A stretch of 64,000 nucleotides of DNA from Pantoea cypripedii (GCF_002095535.1 NZ_MLJI01000002.1:133786-197785); one strand, 5' to 3'. Positions 1 through 8,999 are shown, counted from the first letter of the stretch. Numbers and translations: made by a program. The notes: generated by a model not told the origin, from the sequence alone.

Positions 1-318
1 CTGGCGCAGGACACGCCGGTCATCCTGCTGGATGAACCCACCACCTGGCTGGACATCAATCATCAGATTGAACTGATGAAGCTGATGGGGGAGCTGAAAG
101 CGCAGGGTAAAACCGTGGTGACCGTGTTGCACGACCTCAATCAGGCCAGCCGCTATTGTGATCAACTGGTACTGTTGGCGGAAGGTGCGCTGGTCATCCA
201 GGGAACGCCGACGCAGGTGTTGCAACCGGAGATACTTAAACGCGTATTTCAGGTTAATGTGGCGGTGGTACCAGAACCGCTGAGCGGGGCGTTGATGTGC
301 GTTCATCACGATGATTAG
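1..318 (+). CDS. ABC transporter ATP-binding protein, iron-siderophore type (3' part)
   Basis: The reading frame is open from the first base, so the gene begins before the window; 105 residues and the stop are visible. The Walker B stretch VILLDEP followed by the D-loop TTWLDINHQ (residues about 7-22) and the H-loop histidine in VLHDLNQ (about residue 44) identify an ABC nucleotide-binding domain. The TWLDI sequence and the C-terminal QGTPTQVL block are typical of the FecE/FepC/FhuC group that drives ferric siderophore or cobalamin uptake from the cytoplasmic face of the inner membrane. The Walker A motif and the partner permeases are out of view, so the substrate cannot be named. Confidence 0.85.
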   Translation: MAQDTPVILLDEPTTWLDINHQIELMKLMGELKAQGKTVVTVLHDLNQASRYCDQLVLLAEGALVIQGTPTQVLQPEILKRVFQVNVAVVPEPLSGALMCVHHDD

Positions 319-460
319 CCCGCAGTTGAAATCGTGGAAATTCGTTGGCGAAATGATATAAGACAATGATTTTTAGATAGATACAGAATACTCTGTCGCA
401 CGGAAGTCGATGGAAATTAATACATAAAATCAGAATGTTTTTTAAATGGAAATTAAAAAC

Positions 461-1828
461 ATGTCAAAAAAAACACTACTCATCATCTCTGCTTTATTTT
501 CAACAACACCAGTAGCCTATGCCTGGGATTCGTCTGGTTATTATCCTGACTGTCGCGAGAATATTCATTTCACCCGCGCGTCAGAGAAACAACCTGAATT
601 AATATGGAGAAATGATCATAATATTTTATGGCGTGGCGATACCAATAATGAAGGACTGGATGCATTCAAAAACGGGACGGTGCCGAAAGGCGTGACCCGA
701 GGGTATCCCGAAGCAGAACGCGATCATGACTGGCGTTGCCATAAAGAAGATTCATTTCGTTCGGTCTTCGTCAGTACCACAGAAAATTTAAAAACGGCAA
801 TCTACTTTATTGATATTTCCCGTCCGGGAAGTGAAGGCTGGGTATATGAAATTCATGCGCCTGGCGGAATTAATCAGCAGTTATCCATTGGCGGTGAAGC
901 CGGGAGCTATGAATCAGAGATTTCTTTCCCAGGTGGCGTAAAAGGGAGATTTATTAAGCAGGCATGTTATTACATTAAAAAGCAGCTGCAGCGTTGTGAG
1001 GACAACCCAAACTTTCAGGAGCCGTCATGGAAAGAAAGCCCTGAAGAAGTGGCAGCCGCAGTGACCAACCTGGCCCGGGTGGTGCCCAAAGGCAACTGCG
1101 AAACAACGGACTCTTCAGAGACGGTGCCTGCAAAGTTATGCCCACTGCCAGATATGGCCACCACACAGTATTTTCAGGAAGGGAATACTATCGCCAAAGA
1201 GGGTATGTATATTCATTATGATGTCTCTGATCGTGGTCCGGAAAAGCCTGAACGCTGGATTATCTTGATGGCTGGGGACGAAAAGTCAGATCTGAGTCAT
1301 ATTGCTGCAAAAATCCCGGTAACAGAAAGTATGCCGGACACAGGCAACGTTTATATTTCTCCTGACAAATTGTCATCACCGTCTTATCCATGGCAAAAGA
1401 AATTTCAGCGATGGTCGCTGGGTGTGACACACGCAGCGGATAATAATCAGATTGCCGGGCCAGTATCTTACATGCATACAAGCTATCTTCCGCTACGGGG
1501 TGATGTTCTGCTGGATGAAATGGCGCCAAACACCATGACAGTAGCAGAGGCTGAAAAAGGGTTTCGCGTCACGGTTAACGCCCCTGCGGACCGTGATTCA
1601 TGGCTCTTTACTCAGATAAAAAATCCGGCGACAGGCCAGTGGGGCAAATTTGGTGGTTATCAGAAAATAAAGGCAGGAGCCAATAGAACCGTTGACGCCA
1701 AAATAATCCGCAGCTGGCACCCGGAGGGCGGTATTTTTCGTATCGGCTTATCAGACAGCGTCAGCACCACAGAGGATGTCAAACCGCTGGGTAACACGCC
1801 TTATATCGAAGTGACTGACAAACCGTAA
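461..1828 (+). CDS. Secreted ADP-ribosyltransferase-like protein (cholera toxin A-type motifs)
   Basis: Residues 1-21 form a Sec signal peptide ending in VAYA. The next ~170 residues carry the ordered motifs of the Arg-Ser-Glu ADP-ribosyltransferases: LWRGDT (Arg at about 58), FVSTT (about 103-107) and ESE followed by ISFPGG (about 151-158). These correspond in order and spacing to LYRADS, STS and the ExE motif of cholera and heat-labile toxin A chains. Such enzymes transfer ADP-ribose from NAD to host proteins. The remaining ~250 residues are not recognised and may form a binding or stabilising domain. No B-subunit gene is adjacent. An in-frame ATG lies at 446, but only the ATG at 461 has a purine-rich GGAAAT ribosome site and starts directly into the signal peptide. 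The 5' part is more A/T-rich than the neighbours, which fits acquisition. Target and toxicity are unknown. Confidence 0.75.
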   Translation: MSKKTLLIISALFSTTPVAYAWDSSGYYPDCRENIHFTRASEKQPELIWRNDHNILWRGDTNNEGLDAFKNGTVPKGVTRGYPEAERDHDWRCHKEDSFRSVFVSTTENLKTAIYFIDISRPGSEGWVYEIHAPGGINQQLSIGGEAGSYESEISFPGGVKGRFIKQACYYIKKQLQRCEDNPNFQEPSWKESPEEVAAAVTNLARVVPKGNCETTDSSETVPAKLCPLPDMATTQYFQEGNTIAKEGMYIHYDVSDRGPEKPERWIILMAGDEKSDLSHIAAKIPVTESMPDTGNVYISPDKLSSPSYPWQKKFQRWSLGVTHAADNNQIAGPVSYMHTSYLPLRGDVLLDEMAPNTMTVAEAEKGFRVTVNAPADRDSWLFTQIKNPATGQWGKFGGYQKIKAGANRTVDAKIIRSWHPEGGIFRIGLSDSVSTTEDVKPLGNTPYIEVTDKP

Positions 1829-1837
1829 CGCAGGGGT

Positions 1838-1861
1838 AAGGCGTGACGTCTGTCACGCCTT
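1838..1861. terminator. Bidirectional hairpin terminator
   Basis: AAGGCGTGAC (1838-1847), loop GTCT and GTCACGCCTT (1852-1861) form a perfect 10-bp stem with a tetraloop between the convergent toxin-like gene and dpiA, whose stop begins at 1864. There is no long T tract, so efficiency is uncertain. Confidence 0.6.
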
Positions 1862-1863
1862 GA

Positions 1864-2553
1864 TCACCCGCCCCAGCGATACATCCTTCTCGGGTGTCCA
1901 ATCTTGCCGTACTGCATTTCAACGGCCAGAAAGCCCGCATCCACGCAGTGCTCCAGATAACGTCGGATGGTGGTTTTACTCAGCCCGGTTTCGTTCACCA
2001 CTTCATCCACGGAAAAACAGCGCTGCGCGGCGTCGGCAAACATGTTTTGCACCAGCGCCAGCGTCTTTTCTTCGATGCCTTTGTTGCTGTTATTCTGACG
2101 GTAATTTTTCGCCTGAAGTTGATACAGCGAATCGACGTTCTGCTGATCGACAATCTTCCAGACTCGCTGCTGTTCAGCGAACTGCACAAAACGCTCCAGC
2201 GACTGGCTCAAACGCTTCCAGGAAACCGGTTTGAGAATATAGTCGAAGGCACCATTGCGGATCGCCTGACTACAGGTGTCCATATCGCTGGCGGCAGTGA
2301 TGAAAATCACCGAGCAGTTCGCGCGCTGCACCAGCGGATCGCCGATCAGCGTGATGCCTTTACCATCCGGCAGATAATTGTCGAGCAAAACCAGTTGTGG
2401 CTGCTTGCTTTGCAGCAGAAGCTGAGCTTCAGCAAGTGACGAGGCAACCCCCACCAGCCGCAGGCAGGGATGTTCACTGATCAGTTCGGCATGCAACTGC
2501 GCCAGCGTGTTTTCATCTTCAACAATCAATACGTCTATCAGTTCAGGTTGCAT
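1864..2553 (-). CDS. dpiA: DpiA/CitB-family response regulator for citrate fermentation
   Basis: 229 residues. The receiver domain occupies residues 6-125 with acidic residues at 12-13, the phospho-accepting Asp58 in VLLDNYLPDG, Thr86 and Lys108 in ILKPV. A helix-turn-helix lies near 180-205 (FSVDEVVNETGLSKTTIRRY), as in the CitB/DcuR/DpiA family. It is the cytoplasmic partner of the kinase immediately upstream, whose 3' end overlaps it by 11 nt, so the two are translationally coupled. It most likely activates the divergent cit genes when citrate is sensed. A longer frame upstream to 2679 is open, but the ATG at 2553 matches the family N-terminus (IDVLIVEDE) and was chosen. Confidence 0.92.
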   Translation of the reverse strand: MQPELIDVLIVEDENTLAQLHAELISEHPCLRLVGVASSLAEAQLLLQSKQPQLVLLDNYLPDGKGITLIGDPLVQRANCSVIFITAASDMDTCSQAIRNGAFDYILKPVSWKRLSQSLERFVQFAEQQRVWKIVDQQNVDSLYQLQAKNYRQNNSNKGIEEKTLALVQNMFADAAQRCFSVDEVVNETGLSKTTIRRYLEHCVDAGFLAVEMQYGKIGHPRRMYRWGG

Positions 2554-4180
2554 AATACGGTTCTTCCAGCGTGGATACGGGACGCGCCTGGTCGCCCGTT
2601 TCAGGAATGAATAACGAAAAAATCGTGCCGTGCGGTGCGTTGTCGGAAACTTCAATCGACCCGCCCACTTGCGTAACATAGCTGGCGATTAAATACAGAC
2701 CGATACCATGATCGCCACTGCGTTTGGTGGTGATCCCGCGTTCAAAAATATGTTCCCGGATGGTCGGGTTGATACCGATACCCTGATCCGCCACTTCAAT
2801 AATCAGCTCACGCTCGTTGAGCAGGATCAGCACCTCCACCGGTTCGTGCGGCAGAGGGGAACGCTGTGTGGCTTCTATGGCGTTATCCAGCAGGTTGCCG
2901 ATAATGGAGATTAGCTCGGCTTCTCCCAGCAGACGGCAGGGGCGCTCCAGCTGGCACAGCGGATCAAACGCCAACTCCACGCCTTTTTCACGCGCACGCG
3001 CCGCTTTCCCCAGCAGCAGGCCGCACAGGGTCGGCGAGTTAAAGCGCGCAGAGATAAAATCCAGCAGTTCCTGCGCATGTTCTGACTGTGCCTGGATATA
3101 GCGCACTGCTTCGTCGTAGCGCCCCATATGCAACAGCCCGGAGAGGGTGGTCATCCGGTTTAACTGTTCATGACGCATAATGCGCAGGTTATCGACATAG
3201 CGTTTCACCTGGCTGAGCTGGGCACTGAGGCTATCTATCTCGTTGCGATCGCGAAAGGTGATGACCCAGCCCTGCAATTCATCCTCCAGCATAATGCGTA
3301 CCCGGCTGGCGAGTACCGTTAGCTGATTGAAGCGGCAAATCTCGTCGTGGGTATCGTTTTCCAGTATCGCCTCGCGATTGAAAAAGGGCACCGGGGCAAT
3401 CACTTCGCCAATATTATGTCCGCGCAGCATGCGGGTTGGCTGGCGTAAACCTAACAGTTTACGTGCTGCCTGGTTAATCACCTCGATGCGTAACTCGCTG
3501 TCGATGGCAATCACCCCTTCATAGATAGATTCCATCATCGCTTTCTGCTGGCGCACCAGCAGGCCAATTTCCCGCGGTTCCAGCGAGAAAATCTGTTTTT
3601 TAATCCCACTGGTGAAAAACCAGGAGAAGATAAACAGCGCCACCAGCAGCAGCACCGCGGCGATAAAGATATTGATCACTTTACTCAGCGTAATGGTGTC
3701 GAGATAGCTGGTGAGATAACCCACCGAGATAATCCCGATCACCTGATGGTTATCGTCAAAGATCGGCGCTTTGCTGCGCAGGGAAATGCCCAACCCCCCT
3801 TTACGAATGGTGGTGGTACTGATTCCGCGTAATACCGCGTCATTGTCGCCACCGACCAGCTTTTTACCGACCACCTCGCCATGCGCGGAATGAAATAGAT
3901 GAATGCCCTTGCTATCCCCCACCACAATAAAGCTGGCATCGGTATGCAACACCACCTGATGCATAAACTGATTAATCGCCGGAATATCTTTTTCCGCTAC
4001 CGCTTTCCGCAAATTCGGAATGATCGCGATTTCTTCCGCCTGTATTTTTGCTCTGGTGCTCATTTCCTGATAAAGCTGACGGCTGACGTCCTGGTAATAA
4101 TAAATGCCGAGCAGAACAAAAAGACCGGAAAAGAACAGAACCAGAGAAATAAAAAGTTTGATTTGGAAGGATAGCTTCAT
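2543..4180 (-). CDS. dpiB: DpiB/CitA-family citrate sensor histidine kinase
   Basis: 545 residues from the ATG at 4180; a TTG eight codons upstream is also in frame. Transmembrane helix 1 is residues 8-28, the periplasmic PAS-like sensor domain 35-160 (contains FIVVGDSKGIHLFHS, VGGDN and IRKGGLGISLRSKAPI, the region that binds citrate in CitA), and helix 2 is 168-189. A cytoplasmic PAS domain covers about 215-315. The phospho-accepting His337 lies in MRHEQLNRM; the ATPase domain has the N-box NLLDNAIEA (429-437), VADQGIGI and GDHGIGLYL. This is the standard architecture of CitA/DcuS kinases. It shares an operon with dpiA and is divergent from the transporter gene at 4515, the usual arrangement for control of citrate fermentation. 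Confidence 0.92.
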   Translation of the reverse strand: MKLSFQIKLFISLVLFFSGLFVLLGIYYYQDVSRQLYQEMSTRAKIQAEEIAIIPNLRKAVAEKDIPAINQFMHQVVLHTDASFIVVGDSKGIHLFHSAHGEVVGKKLVGGDNDAVLRGISTTTIRKGGLGISLRSKAPIFDDNHQVIGIISVGYLTSYLDTITLSKVINIFIAAVLLLVALFIFSWFFTSGIKKQIFSLEPREIGLLVRQQKAMMESIYEGVIAIDSELRIEVINQAARKLLGLRQPTRMLRGHNIGEVIAPVPFFNREAILENDTHDEICRFNQLTVLASRVRIMLEDELQGWVITFRDRNEIDSLSAQLSQVKRYVDNLRIMRHEQLNRMTTLSGLLHMGRYDEAVRYIQAQSEHAQELLDFISARFNSPTLCGLLLGKAARAREKGVELAFDPLCQLERPCRLLGEAELISIIGNLLDNAIEATQRSPLPHEPVEVLILLNERELIIEVADQGIGINPTIREHIFERGITTKRSGDHGIGLYLIASYVTQVGGSIEVSDNAPHGTIFSLFIPETGDQARPVSTLEEPYYAT

Positions 4181-4514
4181 AACGGCACGCACCACAGCCA
4201 GCAAAGGGTCAATGTACCATTTTTTATCACCATTGCGCGTAGTTTACTGGAAACTTGTGATCCCTTGCACAGCAGGAGGTTGTGCAAAAAATGGCATGTT
4301 AAATACTCATTTTGGGAAATGTTATTAACTTGTACCCCTGGATATAAAAACCATTAAAACCACGCCAATAATTCAGGTATCAATCACAGAAAATAAAAGA
4401 AACCATAAAAACCATAGGTGCCATTAAAACTCCGCTTTTATTATGCATTCCCTCACATATCCTGCGCCATTAACGCTTTACCCTGAGGGCACAAAATAAC
4501 CAAGGGGCTTAATT
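4181..4514. promoter_or_regulatory. Divergent control region between dpiB and the citrate transporter
   Basis: This 334-bp region contains no gene. It holds a CRP-like site (listed separately), and 3' of it an A/T-rich stretch with repeated CCATTAAAAC-type words near 4350-4360 and 4420-4430 and variants such as ACCATAAAAACC near 4403-4416. Klebsiella CitB is known to bind A/T-rich sites in the equivalent citA-citS gap, so these repeats are candidate DpiA sites (inference). AAGGGG at about 4502-4507 is a plausible ribosome site for the transporter ATG at 4515. Confidence 0.5.
4256..4271. promoter_or_regulatory. Candidate CRP-cAMP site
   Basis: TGTGA-N6-GCACA (4256-4271) matches the CRP consensus TGTGA-N6-TCACA in nine of ten positions. 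It sits about 75 bp upstream of dpiB and 245 bp upstream of the transporter, so it could bring the kinase operon, the cit operon or both under catabolite control, as known for citrate fermentation genes in enterics. Confidence 0.5.
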
Positions 4515-5885
4515 ATGAGCACAACTGACGATTCGTTTTCTGTTACCTCGGAATCACTGGCGATTCAAAAAAAATCACTGAAGGACCGGTGGTGGCATAT
4601 TATGGATACCTGGAAAATCGGCATCATTCCATTGCCATTATTTCTGCTGGCCGGGGCGTTAATTGCTGTCGATTGTCTCGGCGGCAAACTACCCAGCGAT
4701 ATCGTGGTGATGGTCGCGACACTGGCATTTTTCGGTTTCGCCTGTGGTGAATTTGGCAAACGTCTGCCGATTGTTGGCAAACTCGGTGCCGCCGCGATTT
4801 GTGCCACCTTTATTCCGTCGGCAATGGTCTACTATGGCCTGCTGCCTGACGTGGTGGTGGAATCCACCACCAAATTCTACAAATCCACCAACATCCTTTA
4901 TCTGTACATCTGCTGCATCATTGTTGGCAGCATCATGAGTATGAATCGCACCACCCTGATTCAGGGCTTTCTGCGCATTTTCTTCCCGATGTTATGCGGT
5001 GAAATTGTCGGCATGCTGGTGGGCATGGGCGTTGGCCTGATGCTCGGCATGGAACCGTTCCAGATCTTCTTCTTTATCATTCTGCCGATCATGGCCGGTG
5101 GCGTGGGCGAAGGGGCGATTCCGCTGTCGATTGGTTATGCCACCTTGTTGCATATGGATCAGGGCGTGGCACTTGGCCGGGTATTGCCGATGGTGATGCT
5201 GGGTGGCCTGACGGCAATCATCATCTCCGGCTGCCTCAACCAGCTCGGTAAACGCTACCCGCATCTGACCGGTGAAGGCCAGTTGATGCCGAACCGCGCC
5301 AATAGCGACGAAAAAGCGCCAGCGGTGGCTGCGGGCAAAACCGGGTTGACCACCGATGTGACTACCATCGCCGCAGGTGCGTTGCTGGCGGTGCTGCTGT
5401 ACATGATCGGGATGCTCGGCCACAAACTGATTGGCCTACCAGCGCCGGTCGGCATGTTGTTTGTCGCGGTGTTGATCAAACTGGCACACGGTGTGTCGCC
5501 ACGCCTGCTGGAAGGATCGCAGGTGGTCTACAAATTCTTCCAGACCTCGGTCACCTATCCCATCCTGTTTGCCGTGGGTGTGGCGATTACGCCGTGGGAA
5601 GAACTGGTCCACGCCTTCACCATCAATAACCTGCTGGTGATTGTCAGCACCGTGTCTGCGCTGGTCGCCACCGGCTTCTTCGTGGGTAAAAAGATCGGCA
5701 TGCATCCTATCGATGTGGCCATCGTCTCCTGCTGCCAGAGCGGCCAGGGTGGAACAGGGGATGTAGCCATCCTCACTGCGGGTAACCGCATGAGCCTGAT
5801 GCCATTTGCGCAGATTGCAACCCGTATTGGCGGTGCGATCAACGTGTCGGTGTCGCTGCTCATCCTCGGCAATTTCCTCAGCTAA
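4515..5885 (+). CDS. citS: 2-hydroxycarboxylate transporter family citrate:cation symporter (CitS-like)
   Basis: 456-residue polytopic inner-membrane protein. It carries the two re-entrant loop signatures of the 2-HCT family (CitS, CimH, MaeN): GGVGEGAIPLS at about 195-205 and GQGGTGD at 410-416, plus the downstream ATRIGGA whose Arg (about 437) is part of the substrate site in CitS. Family members import citrate or malate with Na+ or H+. The enteric cit operons of E. coli use the unrelated CitT; here a CitS-like protein precedes citC, as in Klebsiella. The charged soluble N-terminal tail of ~30 residues is longer than usual. Divergent from dpiB; first gene of the operon through citG. Confidence 0.9.
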   Translation: MSTTDDSFSVTSESLAIQKKSLKDRWWHIMDTWKIGIIPLPLFLLAGALIAVDCLGGKLPSDIVVMVATLAFFGFACGEFGKRLPIVGKLGAAAICATFIPSAMVYYGLLPDVVVESTTKFYKSTNILYLYICCIIVGSIMSMNRTTLIQGFLRIFFPMLCGEIVGMLVGMGVGLMLGMEPFQIFFFIILPIMAGGVGEGAIPLSIGYATLLHMDQGVALGRVLPMVMLGGLTAIIISGCLNQLGKRYPHLTGEGQLMPNRANSDEKAPAVAAGKTGLTTDVTTIAAGALLAVLLYMIGMLGHKLIGLPAPVGMLFVAVLIKLAHGVSPRLLEGSQVVYKFFQTSVTYPILFAVGVAITPWEELVHAFTINNLLVIVSTVSALVATGFFVGKKIGMHPIDVAIVSCCQSGQGGTGDVAILTAGNRMSLMPFAQIATRIGGAINVSVSLLILGNFLS

Positions 5886-5907
5886 TTTATGCATGACAGG
5901 TAAGACT

Positions 5908-6771
5908 ATGAAACTTGCAAGCTTTGTCCACCAGGGAAAGCGTAGCTACGGCATTGTCCACGATGACGGTGTGATCGATTTGGGTCGTCGTCTTGGTGAC
6001 CGCTACGCGGATTTAAAATCGTTGCTCGCGGCCGACGCGCTGCATGAAGCACAGCAGTTGAACAATGAAACACCGGATCTGCGTTTCGACGATCTCGAAT
6101 TGTTACCGGTGATTGATAACCCCGGCAAAATCCTCTGCGTTGGCATGAACTACGCCGAAAAACGCAAAGAGTTTGATCAGCACAACCCGGCACCGACGCT
6201 GTTTGTCCGTTTTGCCGATTCGCAAACCGCCCATAACGCGCCGGTACTGAAACCGCGCCACTCCAGTGAGTTCGACTATGAAGGCGAGCTGGCGGTGATC
6301 ATCGGTCAGAGCGGTGAGGATATCGCACGCGAAGATGCGCTGAACCATGTCGCGGGTTACAGCTGTTATATGGATGGTTCCGCGCGTGACTGGCAGCACA
6401 CCTGGTTTACCGCCGGAAAAAACTGGCGTCAGACCGGGGCCTTTGGCCCATGGATGACCACCGCGGATGAAATCCCGGATCCGCATCGGCTGGCGATCCG
6501 CACCTGGCTGAATGGCCGCATGGTGCAGGATGACAACACCGCCAGCATGATCCACAAAGTCGCCGAGCTTATCGAATACATCAGTACCTTCACCTGTCTG
6601 CATGCCGGTGACGTGATCATCACTGGCTCGCCGGGCGGAGTGGGTAAGAAACGTAATCCGCCGCTGTTTATGCAGGCAGGCGATCGCATCGAAGTGGAGA
6701 TCGAAAATATCGGTCATCTCAGCAATGTGATTATGGATGCGCCAGCTCACGTGCTGACGGCGACGCACTGA
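5908..6771 (+). CDS. Fumarylacetoacetate hydrolase (FAH) family protein, possible oxaloacetate-handling enzyme
   Basis: 287 residues. The metal-binding E-x-E of the FAH fold is in FDYEGELAVIIG (Glu125, Glu127) with a third acidic ligand in YMDGSARDWQ (Asp156); KILCVGMNYAEK (75-85) is the typical entry to the fold. Family enzymes include oxaloacetate decarboxylase/tautomerase (FAHD1/YcgM group), acylpyruvate hydrolases and sugar-acid dehydratases. It sits 22 bp after the citrate transporter and directly before citC, with no Na+-pumping oadGAB in view. Since citrate lyase releases oxaloacetate, the most economical inference is decarboxylation or tautomer repair of oxaloacetate. The ATG at 5908 was chosen because the family N-terminus begins there, although the frame is open further upstream into the transporter gene. 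Confidence 0.85.
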   Translation: MKLASFVHQGKRSYGIVHDDGVIDLGRRLGDRYADLKSLLAADALHEAQQLNNETPDLRFDDLELLPVIDNPGKILCVGMNYAEKRKEFDQHNPAPTLFVRFADSQTAHNAPVLKPRHSSEFDYEGELAVIIGQSGEDIAREDALNHVAGYSCYMDGSARDWQHTWFTAGKNWRQTGAFGPWMTTADEIPDPHRLAIRTWLNGRMVQDDNTASMIHKVAELIEYISTFTCLHAGDVIITGSPGGVGKKRNPPLFMQAGDRIEVEIENIGHLSNVIMDAPAHVLTATH

Positions 6772-6786
6772 GGCGCAGGCAAGACT

Positions 6787-7806
6787 ATGCAACCACGACC
6801 TTCCATCGACTTCCGCATTGCGGAAGTCAGCAGTAACGCCCGACGGCGCGAAAACATCCGTGCGCTGCTGGCGGATAGCGGATTAGGCATGGATAGCGAT
6901 ATCACCACCTTCGTTGAAGCCTGGGCGGACGATCGGCTGGTGGGCTGTGCCGGCCTCGCCGCTAACGTCATCAAATGTGTCGCTATTGATGAGCAATGGC
7001 GCGGTGAAAATCTCAGCGCACTGTTGCTGGCAGAAGTGGAGCATCTGGCGCTGGCACGCGGGCATTTTCATCTGTTTCTGTGTACGCGCCCCTGCAACCG
7101 GGAACGGTTTCAGCACAACGGCTTCTGGCCGGTGGTACAAAGCGGCGAGAACGCCATCCTGATGGAGAACACGCCTTCAGGCATTCAGCGCTACTGCCGT
7201 ACCTTGCAGGCCAGCCGTGTCGCCGGGCAGCATATTGGCGCGATTGTCATGAACGCCAATCCCTTTACGCTGGGACATCGTTATCTGGTGGAACAGGCAG
7301 CCGCGCGCTGCGACTGGCTGCATGTGTTTGTGGTACGCGAAGACGCCTCGTTCTTTCCCTTTAGTGCACGTTTGCACATGGTGCAGGCCGGCGTTGCCCA
7401 TCTGCCCAATATCACCGTGCATCAGGGATCGCAGTACATCATCTCCCGCGCCACCTTTCCGGCCTATTTCCTGAAAGAGACCGGCAAGGTGCAGCAGGCG
7501 TGGAGTGAGATCGACCTGCTGCTGTTCCGCAACCATATTGCCCCGGCCCTGGGGATTACCCAGCGCTTTATCGGCAGCGAACCCTTTTGCGAGATTACCC
7601 GCCAGTACAACCACACCATGCATCAGCTGCTGGCCGACGCGGTGGAGGTGGTGGAAATCCCCCGCATCAAAACCACGGGCAATGCCATTTCGGCGTCAGA
7701 AGTCCGCCGCTTACTGAAAACACACCAGTTTTCCCGTATTCGGGAAATGGTACCGGATACCACTTTCGCGCATCTTACTTCCCATTACAGCGCGGAAGTT
7801 GCTTAA
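6787..7806 (+). CDS. citC: [Citrate (pro-3S)-lyase] ligase
   Basis: 339 residues. It acetylates the thiol of the citrate lyase prosthetic group using acetate and ATP, switching the enzyme on. An N-terminal GNAT-like domain (about 10-130) is followed by a nucleotidyltransferase fold with the HIGH-type motif NPFTLGHR (158-165) and, near the C-terminus, ISASEVRRLL (about 308-317), the usual second nucleotide motif. Length and order match CitC of Klebsiella and E. coli. It lies 15 bp after the FAH-family gene and 17 bp before citD. Confidence 0.95.
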   Translation: MQPRPSIDFRIAEVSSNARRRENIRALLADSGLGMDSDITTFVEAWADDRLVGCAGLAANVIKCVAIDEQWRGENLSALLLAEVEHLALARGHFHLFLCTRPCNRERFQHNGFWPVVQSGENAILMENTPSGIQRYCRTLQASRVAGQHIGAIVMNANPFTLGHRYLVEQAAARCDWLHVFVVREDASFFPFSARLHMVQAGVAHLPNITVHQGSQYIISRATFPAYFLKETGKVQQAWSEIDLLLFRNHIAPALGITQRFIGSEPFCEITRQYNHTMHQLLADAVEVVEIPRIKTTGNAISASEVRRLLKTHQFSRIREMVPDTTFAHLTSHYSAEVA

Positions 7807-7823
7807 AAATCAGGAATATAACT

Positions 7824-8117
7824 ATGAAAATTGTGAGGGAGGCGCTGGCGGGAACCATGGAGTCCAGCGACCTGATGGTAAAAATAGCCCCCAGCGGGGG
7901 TGACCTTGAAGTGGTGATTCACAGCGAGGTGATCAAGCAATTTGGCGATCAGATCCGCCAGGTGGTGCACGCCACCTTGCGGCAAATGCAGGTCTGGCAG
8001 GGTTTGATCATTATCGAGGACAAGGGTGCGCTGGATTGCGTGATCCGCGCCCGTCTGCAAAGCGCCGTGCTGCGTGCGGCTGATGAGACGGAGATCGACT
8101 GGGGGAAACTGCAATGA
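7824..8117 (+). CDS. citD: Citrate lyase acyl carrier protein (gamma subunit)
   Basis: 97 residues, the normal length for CitD. The N-terminus [10 protein letters not shown] places a serine at residue 14, the position that carries the 2'-(5''-phosphoribosyl)-3'-dephospho-CoA group in the Klebsiella protein. The C-terminal block [20 protein letters not shown] is also conserved. It is the carrier that moves acetyl and citryl groups between the alpha and beta subunits. The stop overlaps the citE start (ATGA), indicating coupling. An upstream in-frame extension into citC is open but lacks the family N-terminus; AGGA at about 7812 precedes the chosen ATG. Confidence 0.95.
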   Translation: MKIVREALAGTMESSDLMVKIAPSGGDLEVVIHSEVIKQFGDQIRQVVHATLRQMQVWQGLIIIEDKGALDCVIRARLQSAVLRAADETEIDWGKLQ

Positions 8118-8989
8118 AAAAACTGCGTCGTAGCATGTTGTTTCTACCCGGAGCCAATGCCGCCATGCTCTCCACCGCCTTTATCTATCGACCTGATTCG
8201 ATCATGTTCGACCTGGAAGACGCGGTGTCGCTCAGGGAAAAAGACACCGCCCGTTTGCTGGTGTTCCACGCGTTGCAGCATCCGATGTACCAGGACATTG
8301 AAACGGTGGTACGTATCAACCCGCTCAGCACGCCGTTTGGTTTGCTGGATCTGGAGGCGGTGGTGCGTGCCGGGGTTGATGTGGTGCGCTTGCCGAAAAC
8401 CGATACCCCGGAAGATATCTATGAACTGGAGCGTCACCTCGAACGTATCGAACTGGCCTGCGGGCGTCCGATAGGTTCCACGCGCGTGATGGCGGCGATT
8501 GAATCGGCCATTGGGGTGATTAACGCCGTGGCGATCGCGCGCAGCTCCCAGCGCCTGATCGGTATCGCGCTGGCGGCGTTCGATTATGTGATGGATATGC
8601 AAACCGAACGCGGTGATGGCACCGAGTTGTTCTATGCACGCTGCGCCGTGCTACATGCCGCCCGCGCCACCGGTATCGATGCGTTTGATGTGGTGTGGTC
8701 AGATGTTAATGACGAAGCCGGTTTTCTGCGCGAAGTCGAGCTGATCCGCAAAATGGGTTTTAACGGCAAGTCGCTGATTAACCCACGGCAGATTGATTTG
8801 CTGCATAACGCCTATGCCCCGACCCAGCAGGAGGTGGATCACGCTGAGCGCGTCATCGAGGCGGCAGAGGAGGGGGATCGCAATGGCCTTGGCGTGGTGT
8901 CGCTGAACGGCAAAATGATCGACGTCCCCATTATTAATCATGCGCAGATGGTGCTGGAACGTGCGGCTGCGTCCGGCGTGCGTCGTTAA
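8114..8989 (+). CDS. citE: Citrate lyase beta subunit (citryl-ACP oxaloacetate-lyase)
   Basis: 291 residues. CitE cleaves citryl-ACP to oxaloacetate and acetyl-ACP. The TIM-barrel signature residues are present: [10 protein letters not shown] at the N-terminus, [12 protein letters not shown] (about 32-43, Asp and Glu for Mg2+ and substrate), VRINPLSTP, and [11 protein letters not shown] with the metal-binding Glu near 130. The ATG lies inside the citD stop and the stop is 10 bp from citF, so the subunits are made in a coupled series. Confidence 0.96.
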   Translation: MKKLRRSMLFLPGANAAMLSTAFIYRPDSIMFDLEDAVSLREKDTARLLVFHALQHPMYQDIETVVRINPLSTPFGLLDLEAVVRAGVDVVRLPKTDTPEDIYELERHLERIELACGRPIGSTRVMAAIESAIGVINAVAIARSSQRLIGIALAAFDYVMDMQTERGDGTELFYARCAVLHAARATGIDAFDVVWSDVNDEAGFLREVELIRKMGFNGKSLINPRQIDLLHNAYAPTQQEVDHAERVIEAAEEGDRNGLGVVSLNGKMIDVPIINHAQMVLERAAASGVRR

Positions 8990-8999
8990 GGACAAAACC

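Noticed and set aside
975..1529. Open frames on the minus strand inside the ADP-ribosyltransferase-like gene
   Set aside because: They have no ribosome site or recognisable sequence and lie opposite a gene with clear signal peptide and catalytic motifs.
1894..2439. Long plus-strand frame (181 codons) over dpiA
   Set aside because: It is the antisense of a strongly conserved response regulator and has no family resemblance.
4992..5894. Several long minus-strand frames over the citrate transporter
   Set aside because: Rich in His, Gln and Arg as expected from the antisense of a membrane protein in G+C-rich DNA; no ribosome site or domain.
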